Source: Ananas comosus (taxonomy: Eukaryota > Streptophyta > Magnoliopsida > Poales > Bromeliaceae). Taken from it: a stretch of DNA of 64,000 bases. The notes under the pieces are model-generated. The model was not told where the DNA came from, did not search any database, and saw only the letters and a list, made by a program, of their open reading frames with translations. A program made the translations under genes and the position numbers. Where the stretch lies: positions 9,675,565 to 9,739,564 of the forward strand of contig NC_033635.1 of the NCBI RefSeq assembly GCF_001540865.1. Reading direction: 5' to 3'. Shown here one piece after another: positions 21,296 through 34,247 of this stretch (its first letter is position 1; every line of letters starts with the position of its first letter).

Positions 21296-23968
21296 TGTCA
21301 CACCCCGGAGCCGATGCCAATTTGGCCCGACCCGAGCACGTCAAACAGACGCCGAACGGACAGAGTTTCCCCTGTCCGCCCAAGGCTCATCACATGTACA
21401 ATTTTAAACAAGAAGTGCACTAGCGGAAACATACAAATACGGCTTACACGAGGGTAAGCAATAGCCACGAGTGAGAGAAAGGAAACTAAACATTCACTTG
21501 TACTATGATTTACTTTAGATCACATACATTGTATCTATCCAACATTTATAATTCTTGCATTTCATTAAATTACATTGCTTGCATCATTTCTTTTTACATC
21601 ACATCTACCTCAAAATAAGCTTTACATTCTTTTCTTTACTTTATACATTAACATCTTAAATCATCAAATACAAAAGATGATAAAAGGGGTAAACTACTAA
21701 CAAAATGTAACCCAACTCCGGTGGCCTCTGACTACGGTGCGATACCTTTACCGCGGTCGCTCGCCGGCTCGCTCGGTCCCGGCTCTGTGGAATAGTGGGA
21801 TGAGAACTACAACAAAGTTTCCAGTGGGTTCGGCCCCAACATCACCGACTTTCCCACTAGGACTAACTCAGGCATAATAGAAAGGATAAGCTGAAATATA
21901 GTAACCAATCTACAACATGATGCTAATATGCCTGAACAATAAGCAAGGAATATGCTCAACATTAACATATGCAGATTATGCAAGTTCTTTCGTTCTTTAT
22001 CTTTACACTTTGTTCTTTGTTCTTTGCTCTTTGTTCTTTATTCTTTATTCTTTAATCTCAAGGCTAACCCGGGGGTTTCGCCACATTAAACTTGCTTCAC
22101 ATTAAGTCCATCATCGCAGGAACTCACCAGCTAGGACCGTTCTTCGGGTTTACTCCAACCCGTGATGCGCATAACTCCGGAGCGCATCAGGCCCTGAGGC
22201 GGAGGACCCGCCCTCGAGACGGACTCAAGCAAGTATTGATCATTATCTTAATCAAAGCATTATAAGTTCAATCTTGACTTTACCTTAGCTTAGTGTCCTT
22301 TACATCACCTTTATGTTGCAAATCATGCCAATCACATTCTTTACATTTCCTTACTTTTGCACTCTAGCTATTCTTGTTCTGTTAAATTCTTTGTTTCGTT
22401 ATTGCCCCACTTTACTTTAACCTTACACATGTCCATTTTCGATCATTCTTACATCACTTATGGTTCTTTGCATCACACTAACTCTAGTGTTCTTTACTTT
22501 ACATTTGCAAATGCCACTCGATCTATGTCATAGTGTCACTCTGTTCTTTTGCTCACTTTGGGTGCTCACTTTTCTCTCATGCATACACATAGGGTTTTAC
22601 ATTCATAAGGTTCTCAACCATCACATTAGGCAAGTTGTACTCACAATCATGCAATATCACATTTCTATCATCACTTTACTCTAAAATGTATGCAACAATG
22701 TATATACAAATGCTCAATTGAATGACACATTAGGCATAGAGAGAAGTTCAACGAGTTTGGAAAGCACCACCCACCTCGTAGGTCTATTTAGGTGCTCCAA
22801 TGATTTTCTTGAGATTTATAGGCTCCTCGTTCTTCACCTGCGGCAAAACGAAGCCAACTTAGGCCATTTTGCCTATATCTTTACATCGGCTTTTCGTAAC
22901 GTTAATTCGAGCGCACCAACGCGTCGGAAATGCCCCCAATTAGGTTTCTAGAGGGCCAATTGCACTTAGAAATCCTTATGAGCAAAAGTCCCAATTTGGG
23001 TGCCCTAGCTTCAAAGCATCATCTAACCTAGGCTTTGATCTCATTGGGAAGCAAAAGTAGCTTCATTATACTCTAGAAAGTCCATTAGAACCATCTTTAG
23101 ACAAATCAAAACCCTACTTAGGGTTTCACCATGAGAGGTGGTGGAGCTCACCTTCAAGCTTCACCATTTCCATGGCCATGATCTCAAAAGAAGCAAAAGA
23201 AAAGCTTCCAATACTCCAAAAGCTCCATAAAAACCATTTCTAGGTTTACCCAAACCTTAGTTTGGGAGTTAACATGAAAAAGGGCAAAGCTTACCTCTAA
23301 GCTTGCTCCTTTCTTGCACTAGAGAGAAAGAAGATGGAGTTGCTTCACTCCAATGGCTTCTTCTCCACTTTCTTCTTCTTCTTTTCCTTTCTTTCCTTGT
23401 CTTCTTCTTCTGCTCCTTTGGCTTCTAGAGAGAGAGAGGGAGAGAAGAGAGTGTGAGAGAATGAGAATGAGAGAAATGTCTCATTTGTCCCCTTACTATA
23501 CTGTATGGGTTGCAAAATTGCAGCTAAACCCCTCAACATTCACTCTTTCACACTGTCTGGACTGGGCTGTTCACGTAGGCGGGGACCGGTCTCTCCATCA
23601 GGGACCGGTTCCCGAAGGTCGTCCCAGCGCAGCCAGAGCTGCTGCGGGCGATGCATCCGGTCTCTCCTTGGGGGACCGGTCTCTCAGGCAGGGACCGGTT
23701 CTCGAGAGCTGGTTTCTCAGGACTTAGCCGATTTTTCGGCTGTCTCAATTCACACGCGTTCAGGGACCGGTCTCTCCCACCAGGGCCCGGTCCCCGAGAG
23801 CTCAAAACTGCAGAATGCCGATTTTGATTCTATAGCTTCGAAAACCTCCCGTAACTCACTTTTAATCATTTTAACACCTTCGGACTTTCCAAATTGTACC
23901 GTCTTCGCACTTTGGTCAATTTGACTAAAGTTCGACATTTTTATTTTCCGAATTTTCGGTATATTACA
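21296..23968 (-). mobile_element. Solo LTR (family 1), 2673 bp, TSD tagcc, nested in element C's 5' LTR
   Basis: On the minus strand it begins TGTAATATACCG and ends GGTGTGACA. TAGCC is duplicated at 21291-21295 and 23969-23973, and the intact target is at 13813-13817 in C's other LTR. It belongs to the same family as 1249-3933. A cluster of GGGACCGGTCCC-type palindromes lies at 23585-23793. There is no internal region. Confidence 0.94.
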
Positions 23969-23973
23969 TAGCC

Positions 23974-25470
23974 ACTAGTCACAATGTCACTATTGTTTAA
24001 ACTAGGTTTAATAATGTGTATCTCAATGCCAATCAAGTCACTATGTCAACGTCACCTTTGTTTACTATAGTCATAGTCTTTTTCCCACATTCACATGCAC
24101 ATAGGGTTTTCACATACAAGTTCTCTCGTTTCTTTATCATTCACATACTCTTTTATGCATCTATATGCAATTCAACTAAGCACAATAATAAGCTACCCTA
24201 TATGCAAGAATGCAACAATTTAAAATGCTCAAGGGATATAGACATAGGAGGGAATCCAACGATTCCGGAATGCACCCCCCACCTCGAATGATCATAAAAG
24301 GGTTGAAGTTCGACTCTCGGAATTTTTAGAACGTCTCTCCCGCGACCTATACCCAAAATAGTGCTGAATTAGACCCTATATGCAAGATCTCATATCTAGA
24401 CTTTTTATTTCGACGAACGGAGTTGTCCCACGCGTCGGGAATACCCCTAATTAGGTTTCCAAGAGGCAATTTACCTCGAAAACGATCCAAAAGCCCCAAA
24501 ATTCATGCCCTAACAATGTCATAATGAGATTTCTCCTAGATTGATCTCATTCATAAGCAAAAGATAGCTTAGAACCAACTAGGAAACTTTCTAATACCAT
24601 TATTAAGCCTTTCCAAACACCCTTAGGGCATCTACTTTGAACCCTAGCCATCCACCATTAGAGCACATGAAGCTCACATGGATTTCATGGTGTTCATGGC
24701 CCAATAATGCTTCTAAACAAGAGAGAAGCTCCAAACCTTAAGTTCTATGGTGGAAATCCAAACCCTAGAGTTCTACTTGCAAGAGAACTCACCTTTGACC
24801 AAGCTCTCCAAGATCTTTCTTGTAGGAGAGCTTCTAGCACCTTCAAACCTCCAAAACCACATTCTCCTAGCTTCTTCTCCTTCTCCTCCAAGCCTTAGGT
24901 CAAGCTCCTTTAGAGAGAGAAAGAGGAAAATGAGAGGGAGAGTGTTTGGGGGTGTTTGCTGTGAAGGGGGAGGGTTTGGGGGTATTTATGTCATGTTACA
25001 ATTGCAACTAGGGCCCCCAAAAATCTCTATTTGCAACAGACCTCGTAGGTGCTGCCAGACCAAAGTGTACCGGTACACTTTGGGCTGTCACCTGTTACAC
25101 GATCGCGTATGACAAAACCCGAGAGCAGATTTCTCGGTTCGCAGGATTTGTACCGGTACACTTTCAATTTGTACCGGTATACTTTCAGCCAGACACAAAC
25201 CCGAGAGCTCTTCCTCTCGTTCTGCGTATCTGTACCGGTGACAACTCGATGGTTGTACCGGTACACTTTGTCTAGACCTGGTTTTTGGCTTCGACTCGAC
25301 TCCACTTCGCGCCGGTCGATACTAAAACCCTTCTAACTCTTTCTAAACTCACTTTTAGCCCTTCCAACATTATTGGAGAGCTAAATGGAACTTGACCATC
25401 GATTTCTCTCGGCACTTTAACCCAATTCGGGTAAAGTTCGATATTCGCTTTCGGGTTTCAATATGTTACA
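23974..25470 (-). mobile_element. Element C 5' LTR, part 2
   Basis: This resumes colinearity with the 3' LTR (13818-15306) and ends at TGTAACATATTG on the minus strand. It has one more TGTACCGG repeat unit (about 25149-25188) than the 3' LTR copy. Confidence 0.92.
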
Positions 25471-27100
25471 TCCAGCCTGCGATCGAGGTAGTCCAACTAC
25501 GAAATTAATCGCAATATTCTCCTACTTCCAAACAGGAATAGGTAGACTCTGCAACTTTCCTGCGGGGAATCGGCGCTCAGCTTTAACTTACTGACAAGTC
25601 AAGCATTGCGCCACAAACTGTCCAATGTCCTTTTTCATTCCAGGCCACCAATAACGTACTTTAAGATCCTTGTACATTTTAGTGCCACCTGGATGCATAC
25701 TATAGGGTGACTGATGAGCTTCTTGTAATATAGGTCTTGGAATCTCCTCGTCTTTGGGTATGCACCAACTATTTTGAAACCGAAGTGCACCGTCAGATCC
25801 GACTGTAAAATCACCACCACGCCCGCTCTCAACCTCACACCGCACATTTTGGAGATACGGATCTAAAGATTGTTGATCTTTAATCTTTTCCAACAAGGTC
25901 GGTTGAACAACTAGAGCGGCAAGAATAGCTGGCACCTCTGGAGCTCCTACCTCGAGATCAAACCGCCGCATTTCATTCCACAACAACGGTTGATGTGTAA
26001 TCGTCATAGCCAAGTTCTCCACAAACTTCCTACTAAGTGCATCTACCACGACATTAGCCTTTCCTGGGTGGTATAGAATGGCAACATCATAATCCTGTAA
26101 CAGTTCTAACCACCGGCGCTGTCGTATATTCAGTTCCTTTTGGGTGAATAAGTACTTAAGGCTCTTGTGATCAGTATAGATCTCACAATGATCGCCACAA
26201 AGGTAATGTCTCCACAATTTCAATGCAAAGATCACCGCCGCCAACTCTAAATCATGAATAGGGTAGTTCTTTTCAAAATTTTTCAACTGGCGAGACGCAT
26301 AAGCAATAACCTGACCACCCTGTATAAGTACACACCCAAGTCCATTGTAGAAAGCATCATTGTAGATCACAAAACTCTCCCCTGACACCGGTAAGGCGAG
26401 AATAGGAGTCGAGGTCAATCTTTCTTTCAACTCCTGAAAGCTACGATCACATTCTTCGCTCCAAACATTCCAGGCTCCTTTGTGCGTATAGCGCATTAGT
26501 GGAGTGGTAATCTTAGTGAATCCCTCCACAAAACGCCGATAATACCCCGCAAGTTCAAGAAAATTGCAGATCTCAGCAACAGTCACCGGGCGAGGCCAAT
26601 CTTTAATCGCCTCTACTTTCTTTGGGTCAACAGATACACCACCCTCAGAAATCACATGCTCCACAAATGTGACCTCACGAAGCCAGAAGTCACACTTCTT
26701 CAACTTGGCATATAACTGTTTCTCCCACAGAATTTGCATTACCGTTCTTAAGTGTTCCTCATGCTCCTCATTACTTCGAGAAAAGATCAATATGTCGTCT
26801 ATAAATACTATGACACATTGATTCAACAGTGGCTTAAAGACTCGGTTCATCAAGTCCATAAATGCTGCCGGGGCATTGGTAAGCCCAAACGGCATTACCG
26901 TGAACTCGTAGTGACCATAGCGAGTGCAAAACGCTGTTTTGTGCACATCTTCTAGCTTGATCTTCAATTGGTGATAGCTCGACTGGAGATCAATCTTTGA
27001 ATATACCCGCGACCCTTGCAACTGATCGAACAAATCATCAATTCAGGGCAACAGATATTTGTTCTTAATTGTAACCTTATTCAGCTCGCGATAATCCACG
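25471..27100 (-). pseudogene. Element D reverse transcriptase, RNase H and integrase N-terminal half
   Basis: The longest open stretch (27033-25588, 481 codons) begins inside RT at [12 protein letters not shown]. It holds the catalytic [10 protein letters not shown], RNase H ([13 protein letters not shown], where YSDAS is usual, so the first catalytic Asp is displaced or changed) and ADALSRK as VDALSRK. The integrase zinc finger follows ([11 protein letters not shown]...CLTCQ). A frameshift near 27100 separates it from the RT N terminus, and there is a stop just after CLTCQ. At 25471 the frame runs LPRSQAG and is cut by element C; it continues at 12905. Confidence 0.92.
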
Positions 27101-27722
27101 CAAAGCCGAAGCATTCTATTTTTCTTTTTACAAACAATACTGGAGCTCCCCAAGGTGACACACTAGGCTTCACAAAGCCCTTGTAAAGCAAATCCTGCAA
27201 CTGTGCTTTCAATTCCCTCAACTCAGTCGGTGCCATTCTGTATGGAGCCTTCGAAATTGATGCCGTCTCGGGAATTAAGTCAATGACAAACTCAATTTTC
27301 TGATCCGGTGGCAATCCCAGTGACTCTGCAAGAAACATATCTGGAAACTCTCGAACTACAGGAATATCTCCAAGTGCTGGAAGTTCCTTTTGAGTCTCCA
27401 CAACTGTTGCCAAATAGGCTATGCATCCGCTATTAATCAACTTCCTCGCTCTCGACGTCGACACCGTCAAAGCAAAGAGCGAACTTCTGCACGCACGATA
27501 TACAACCTCCTTTTGCCCAGGTTCACGAAAAGTAATCACCTTACTTTCGCAATCAATCGTGGCATAATACTTTGAAAGCCAATCCATCCCTAGGGTCAAA
27601 TCAAAATCTTTCATACGACTTAGCACTAGCAAATCTGTCGGCATAATCCAATCACTCACCTGTACTAGATAAGCCGTACACTCCTCGTAGACACTGAAAG
27701 TATGCTCAGGAGCATAAACCCA
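27081..27722 (-). pseudogene. Element D protease C-terminal part and RT N terminus
   Basis: The frame 27659-27081 reads [51 protein letters not shown] and [11 protein letters not shown]. This is the usual protease-to-RT linker. It is separated from the DTGAS part by a stop near 27722 and from the rest of RT by a frameshift near 27125. Confidence 0.88.
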
Positions 27723-28298
27723 CTAGGCATTCGCACTATCCGAAATCTCGATATCATGAGTTCTAGCAAATGCTCTACTGATAAATAAGTTTGATGCACC
27801 TGTATCAAATAATGCACGAGATCTAGTGCCTTTAATTAAAACAATACCTGCCACGACGCCGTCGACCACGGCAGGATCCTCTACCTGTGTAGCAAAAACA
27901 CGACTGCTCGGTGCAGGTCGGGGTGCCTCAGACTGACGCGGCACAAGCGAGCGTCCAGCGGACATAGCGGGTGGGAGACCCGCCTGCTGTCTCGGGGGCG
28001 ACTGAACCGACGCGGTGGACGAGGCAGATGACGCTCTACTCGGGCACTGCCGAACCATGTGTCCCAGCTGACCATATCTAAAACACTTCCCTTCACGCTG
28101 TGGACAGACCGTCGGTTGATGACTGCCGCCGCAAATAACACATCTAGTGGGTCCCTGATACCTCGACTGGGGTCGTGGGTACCGAGGGGGCCGTTTAGAG
28201 CTCGACTGTCCCCCGACACTACTGGTAGTCCGCTTCTTCCTTTTTTTCCTTTCCTTTTTTCCTTTCAAACGATTTGCATTCATCATGCGCAATCGCAT
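27723..28298 (-). pseudogene. Element D nucleocapsid and protease active-site region
   Basis: After a Lys/Arg-rich stretch the frame has a first knuckle CVICGGSHQPTVC. The second, CFRYGQLGHMVRQC, has its second Cys replaced by Tyr. A protease with an intact DTGAS motif follows. A frameshift near 28290 separates it from the capsid part. Confidence 0.88.
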
Positions 28299-29134
28299 CC
28301 TCGCTCAACCCAGAGAGCTCGATCCAAAACCTCTTCAAAAATCTTTAACTTAAAAGCATGTATTATCTTGAATACCTCGAGTCGCAACCCCCGCTCAAAA
28401 CACTCGGTCCGGTCACGATCCCTGTGAATCATCCCCGGCACACAATTTACCAGATGCGAGAACTCCTGTTCATACTCCCGTACTGAACTGTTCTCCTGTC
28501 TCAATTTGCAAAAATCTTCTTTCATCTTTCTTTTGTCACTATCAGGTAAGTACTCCATAAACAGTAGCTCCCAAAACTCATCCCAAGTAATCGGTGGATG
28601 ATCTGGAGACCTCTTTTGCTTGGTTCTTCTCCACCAAACCTGAGCGTCCTTCTCAAAACAGTGTGCCGCCAAATGAACCTTATCTTTTTCCAGAGTATAA
28701 ATATCCTTAAACAATGCTTCCATAAAAGTAAGCCATGTATCCATTGCCCAAGGATCTATCACAACTCCATTAAACATAGGGGGATTAAACCGCATAAACA
28801 CCGTCAATACCGAAAGCGATCGCTCATGCTCGGCCTCTATCGCCACCGAATCAGAACAGGAAGGGCCAAAAACCACCGGATGAGTAGTCGCCAGAACAGG
28901 GGGCACTGTTGCCGGCTCCGCAGTTGCAGGCACATCCTGACTCACAGGTGCAGTCGCCGTCGCCTGCTGCGACACCAAATCCTGCAGTTTCTCCATTCGC
29001 TCCTCTTGTCTCTGCATCGCCCCAACAAAAGCGGTTACTTGAGCCCGCAGCTCACGAACCTCATCAGTCCCAGGCTGCTCAGGCACCTTAGGAGGTGATG
29101 CCGGAGTGGATCTCGTCGCGCGCCGCGGCACCAT
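28283..29134 (-). pseudogene. Element D gag (matrix/capsid part)
   Basis: The open frame starts at 29134 with MVPRRATRSTPAS, followed by a coiled-coil-like Gln/Glu stretch (VRELRAQV, QRQEERMEKLQDL). The capsid region has RFNPPMFNG, ALFKDIYTLEKDKVHLAAHCF and VREYEQEFSHLVNCVP. At 283 codons it is nearly a complete capsid, then it shifts frame into the nucleocapsid. Gag would form the virus-like particle that carries the element's RNA. Confidence 0.9.
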
Positions 29135-29424
29135 AACTCTTGAAACGTAATATTCAAGTTAGTAAAACAAAACCAATCAGGCGAAAGCAATCAAGCGTAT
29201 TTGTACTCATCTCTCGACTTTATGTTGTTGGCCACCAACATAACTCCTTAAGTTGGGTACAAATAATCACATGGATCAGCCCCTAATTAACATTAGAGAC
29301 ATGCTAACAACTAACCCTATCTATTTAGCTTTCGCTATCATTAGGTTCACGTCACTCGCATTCCTAGTCCTTAGGTTTCCAATCCTAAGTCCCCTAGGTC
29401 ATCCTAAACTTTCACTTGTCACTA

Positions 29425-29436
29425 GCTCTGATACTA
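29425..29436 (-). other. Element D primer-binding site (initiator Met-tRNA)
   Basis: The minus strand TAGTATCAGAGC matches the initiator tRNA-Met site at 11 of 12 bases. It lies 7 bases from the 5' LTR end at 29444. Confidence 0.82.
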
Positions 29437-29443
29437 CTTAATT

Positions 29444-32400
29444 TGTCATGTCCGGCTATCGCCAATTTCATCGACCCTGGTCCGTACACAGACGCCGAAC
29501 GGACAGAACCTCCTCTGTCCGCCCAAGGCTTAACAACAACGAGTACATGTATAAAGAAATAAACAATTTTCAAGATAACATTTCAATATACATGGCTTGC
29601 ACGAGGGCAAGCAACAAGAACGAGTGAAAGTAATTAAGCTAGCTAAACATGAATTCACTTTTTTTTTTTTTTTGTAAACTTTAAACCAAACTGTAAAATT
29701 GAATAACTACAACATTTAGTCATTCACATGTTCATTTATGCATTCATTTACAGGTTCATTTGACATCAAATATATACAATATGAAACCAAAATGGGTATA
29801 CCACTAAACTCTAGAGTCCTCTAGCTAAGATGCCGGGCTCCTGCCGTGATCTTCGGCCGCTCCGCTCGCGCTAGGATCTGTATAGTTAGTGGTGTGAGAA
29901 CTACTAAAAGTTTTCAGTGGTTTCGGCCGCCGACCTCGCCAACACACCCACTAGGTCTATTCTGGCATATGTAGACAAGAAAAGAGAATAGATAGTAACC
30001 AGCTATAACATGTAACTACTACAATGCCTGTACAAAGCTGAAAGCAACAGTATATAACATATGAAATTGATGTGTGCATGCTATTAATAATCATTACCCA
30101 ATCAAACTAGTTAACCATTTGGTTAACAATAACTCACCAACCAAATTTCTAGTATCGGGGAGACACAAGCTACATCCCGACGGGACCGTCTATTGGGGAG
30201 ACGCTAGCTCCTAATCCAGTTGATGACCACTCCGGAGCTCATCGCCCAAGGACGAGCGACCTTCCTCGAGCATTAGACTAATGTGAATATGATTTGATCC
30301 TCGTTCAGAGGGTCCAATGAATGACAATACCACACTTTAACTCTAACTAGCTCTTTATATTAGTTTCACAATTCCAATCTCGATGCAAACTAATTCTCTA
30401 GTCACAATGTCACCAGATTCACTATTGCTATAGTCCACAGTAAGTTCACACATTCATAGGGTTCTATGTCCATATTCTACTGTTTACATGTTCTTTATAT
30501 TGACATGAATTCAATTGTTCAGTTATTAACTGCATAATGACAATTTCTCTATAATGCATGAATATGATACAATTCATATATAAATATGTTCAACAAGGCG
30601 ACATAGATATAAAGAGAGATTCGAAGATTTCGGATAGCACCACCCACCTCGTAGGGATGTCGAAAGACTAGTACCAACGTCTCGAAATCTATGAGCACCT
30701 AGTCCCCGCGACTCGATGCAAACGAAGCTAAAACGACGTCTATCATAATTAGCACGCCGTAAATCCGTCGGAATGTCAATTCGAGCTTTCGAGTACGCCA
30801 AACTTTCCTTCATTGAGGAATAAAAGAGATTAAACTCAAGTTATATTCATAATTTAATAAGTTTCATATTCAGCCCTAAACTCTATACATGTTGCTAACA
30901 TAACTCTTTTTAGGTTTACTTGGTAACTGGAAATCTTAGTAATCCTAATTCTTGCAGTTTAAACCTTTTTAGAACCAATAAGCTTCTTCTCTAAGTCAAT
31001 CATCATAACCCATAATCAGGAATTAAGTTCCACTTATCCTAGGTTACACCTTTCACTTATATGTATACTACACACATATACATATATATGGCATAGAGTT
31101 GGTTCTATAGGGTTTACAACATTTAGAAGAAACTTTAGCATCTAAAAACTCTTTATTCCGCACCTTAGTACAGTAGATACTTTCATTCTTTCTCAGGAAT
31201 TAACCTTACCATACTTCCAATTTCACTTTATAACAAACAATTCACAAGTATATACATTCATGTACTTACACATATGCTGCCAGCATCATGTTTCCTAAGC
31301 TTGTCATGGTATTAGGAGTCCTAATACCTAAAATCTGCGATTTACATCTCTTTAGAAAGTAATTACACAGTAGTTAACATTATCCTCATTCTGAAATTAA
31401 GGTCAATTTACCCCAAATTTTATTCCTAATGAACTATGCACATACACCTCTATACATGTATACATGCAGTTTTTAGCATATAAACATGCAGTTTTCAGCA
31501 TAGTCTCAAGGTCCCTATATGCTAATACAAGTAATAATCACTTAGAAACCTCTTATTTAACACCTTCATACAGAAGGGGAAATCATTTTATCTCAGATTA
31601 CATCCTAACAATTCATTAACATATGCATATAGGCTGCTAACAAGTTTCTTTAAGCCTCTACAAGCCTTAGAAGTCAAGATGACCCTAGTTTAACCTCTTA
31701 TAAAGCAATTAGTATCACACTACTTAAGAAATATACTAATTCTTAGCTCAATTTCCTTCTCCCCAGCTGAATTCCTGCTCACAAGCCTCTTCTCTCAGCT
31801 TTTTAACCCTTCTTTTCAGCTCAACTCACCAAAAATCTGCACTCCACCAACCTTTCTCTCATCCACTGCCTAGGTTGTAGAGAGATAGAGAGAGGGAGAA
31901 AGAAACGAAATAAGAAGAGAAGGGGAGTTGATTCTCTGTTCACAGTAGCTGGGGGAAGTAGCTCAGCTACAGATAAGATCAAAACAAGTGCAACTAACCC
32001 CTCCACAAGCTGGAATTTGCAGTTTTCACAAAACAGTCCCTACAGTTTACAAAACAGTCCCTACAGTTTACAAAATAGTCCCTGCACTAAACAGTAGCTG
32101 GCAGCAGCAGTTTTCAACAGTAACAATAACAATAGCAGCAGCAGTTGCAACCAGCAGTAACAGTAGCATTCAGCAGTAGCTAGTGCACTTAAACCCCCCC
32201 AAAAAAAGGAATTCTGCTTTTATAAATTAGTCCCTGCAGTTTTTTTAGCGAAAAATCTACACTAGCATACTTGTCTCCAAGGTGATTTCACACTTCTACT
32301 TTGTTTCAAATACTTCCAAATACTTCCAAAACATACTAATGACCATCCGAAGCTACTAATTTAGTTCGGAATTAAACCAAATTATATTTTTGCATTATCT

Positions 32401-32450
32401 TGATCAATTTGATCAAGATTAGCAATGTGATCAAAATTCGATGTATTACA
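29444..32450 (-). mobile_element. Element D 5' LTR (3007 bp, uninterrupted)
   Basis: On the minus strand it runs from TGTAATACATCG (32450) to ATGACA (29444). It is the intact reference for D's 3' LTR and proves both Helitron junctions and the solo LTR target at 10205. It contains an ACAGACGCCGAACGGACAG hairpin near 29499-29525, a donor-like GAGGTGGGTGGTGC (minus strand, about 30650) and AATGACAT-rich filler. No open frame of note. Confidence 0.88.
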
Positions 32451-33097
32451 AAAAAATATAAAAAATAAAATTTAAAATTTAAAATTTAAAATTTAAAATT
32501 TAAAATTTACTTTTCAAATTCTAAAATTTTAAAATATATAATTTAAAATTTAATTTAATTTCAAAATTTTAAAATCTTGAAATTTAAAAATTAAAATTAA
32601 ATTCAAAATTTTAAATTCTTGAAATTTAAAATATAAAAATTAAATTTTAAATTATATCTTTTAAAAATTTAGAATTTAAAAAGTAAATTTTAAATTTTAA
32701 ATTTTAAATTTTATTTTTTTATATTTTTAATCTCAAAATTAAAGTTTATAAGTTTAAATTTTAAATTCTTAATTCTAAATTTTAAAATTTGACATTTTAA
32801 ATTTTTAAATTTTAAATTTTATACTTTGAGATTTTAAATTTTAAATTTTAAATTTTAAGATTTGAATTTTATATTTGAAAATTTAAAATTTAAAATTTAA
32901 AATTTTGAGATTTTAAATTTTAAATTTTAAATTTTAAATTAGAATTTTAAATTTATTTTTTTTAATTAATTAATCGATAAAATTTATAATTTAATTTTTG
33001 AAAAAAATTAAAACGTCAGAATTAATCTTCTCCCCGTTAGTTTGGGAGAGGGACAATTTCGGTATTTTTAAATTTCAACAACACATTATGCTCTTAT
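32451..33097. repeat. AT-only simple sequence, degenerate AAATTTAAAATTT repeats
   Basis: About 550 bp are built from TTTAAAATTT words in both orientations, followed by about 90 bp of ordinary AT-rich sequence. There is no gene. It separates elements D and F and would fold easily or melt easily. Confidence 0.85.
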
Positions 33098-34247
33098 TGT
33101 CACCCCTCGGATTACTCGTTTCTCTGAGCTTGCTAACAGACCCGCCGTATACATAGAAATTTCTCTTTTATACGAAGCGATAGCTGTACCTGTATCTGTA
33201 ATCATACAACACTACAACTAGTAGTATAGAGCTGCTAAAGAAAAATGTATATATAAATAACATCAGTTCAATACATACATAGTATCCCGGTACAAAACAC
33301 TAGCTCTAGCGAGGCACAAACATCAGTATGTAAAAGAACCAAAAATTACAACTACCTGTAGCTGGTATAAAACTCTAGATTAGCAGCAACTAGGAAGGGG
33401 TCAAGCTCGCGACTCCCTTTCCACGGTTTGAATGCGCAATAGCAGCAGCCGAAGAAGTAGGCTCTGCAAAAAGGAGGTCACCAACTGGGTGTGAAAACTA
33501 CTGCAAAAAGAAGTGGTCCTCAGTGGGTTCCACTACCGGCCTCAACGGCTTACCCATTAACTCTACAGAAGTAAGCAAGGATAGTAAAGAAAGCTGGAAT
33601 AAATCTACAGTTATATGCCCCTATACTATCACGACCAGCACTAACCATCTGTAGAAAATGCAAATCCTGACCCAATCTCACTAGGGATGTGAACACACCC
33701 GTCCCGCCTGTTGAAGCTACACTAACTATCACCACACTAGATCGTCAGTGGAGAGCAAGTCCAAACAGGACAAAACGACATCAATGCAAAAGCACTAAGC
33801 CCGACTCCGGAGTGGCACTCGTGGCCGCTACCCAATTGAGTATGCAAGCGTATCTCTGCCGAGCCCAATCAGACTCTCACAGGCTGTAATCAAAGTAGAA
33901 AGGTCTAACTGGTCCAACAACCATAATCTACGTGCCCTTGGCACAATCCGATGCCAACACATCAATCTAGGTCCACCGTGAACCACAACGGCACCCGACA
34001 ATTCAGAACAGTCTATACTCTACTGTAAAAATAATCTCGGCATCCCAGCACGAGCGTAAATACATTCTATACTATTCTGGGTATTCACCGCCCACAAACT
34101 GCGGTGATACAAACAAACTACGGCTCCTAGAGCTAAATCTGATAGTTTCTGAAAATAACGGTGTAGAAACGACAGCTTTCTCCTAAGTCAATTCCAAGTC
34201 CAACGTGTATAATTAACTAACATTTTATGCTCCAAATTCAGATTTTA
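33098..34247 (-). mobile_element. Element F 3' LTR remnant, U3 missing
   Basis: It starts TGTCACCCCTCGG and shares the CCGCCGTATACATAGAAAT block and later text with the 5' LTR (45824-46925). The match ends at ATTCAGATTTTA, where protease coding sequence begins. Confidence 0.82.

Larger units (their letters stand above)
12906..25470 (-). mobile_element. Element C: full-length Ty3/gypsy chromovirus, minus strand, TSD tccag
   Basis: Two LTRs (12906-15306, and 20385-25470 once a nested LTR is removed) flank gag and pol. Perfect TCCAG duplications are at 12901-12905 and 25471-25475, inside element D's integrase, and D's reading frame is continuous across them. By eye the LTRs are about 2.4 kb each and about 95% alike, implying a moderately old insertion. 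PBS, polypurine tract, two zinc knuckles, FIDD reverse transcriptase and chromodomain are all visible. Multiple stops and frameshifts make it defective. Tekay/Del affiliation is inferred from the chromodomain and long LTRs. Confidence 0.93.
1..32450 (-). mobile_element. Element D: outer Ty3/gypsy chromovirus, minus strand, heavily nested
   Basis: Read 5' to 3' this element runs from 32450 down to beyond base 1. It has a 5' LTR (29444-32450), a PBS, gag, protease, RT, RNase H, integrase and chromodomain, a polypurine tract, then a 3' LTR beginning at 12093. Its integrase is split by element C with a perfect tccag duplication. Its 3' LTR is split by a Helitron and two other LTRs. The chromodomain and roughly 3-kb LTR suggest the Tekay/Del clade, which is an inference from architecture. 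Several frameshifts and an integrase deletion make it inactive. It must be the oldest insertion in the left half, since it hosts the others. Confidence 0.88.

Noticed and set aside
33550..33889. Short frames on both strands between 33550 and 33889
   Set aside because: They lie inside the F 3' LTR remnant and have no counterpart frame kept in the 5' LTR.
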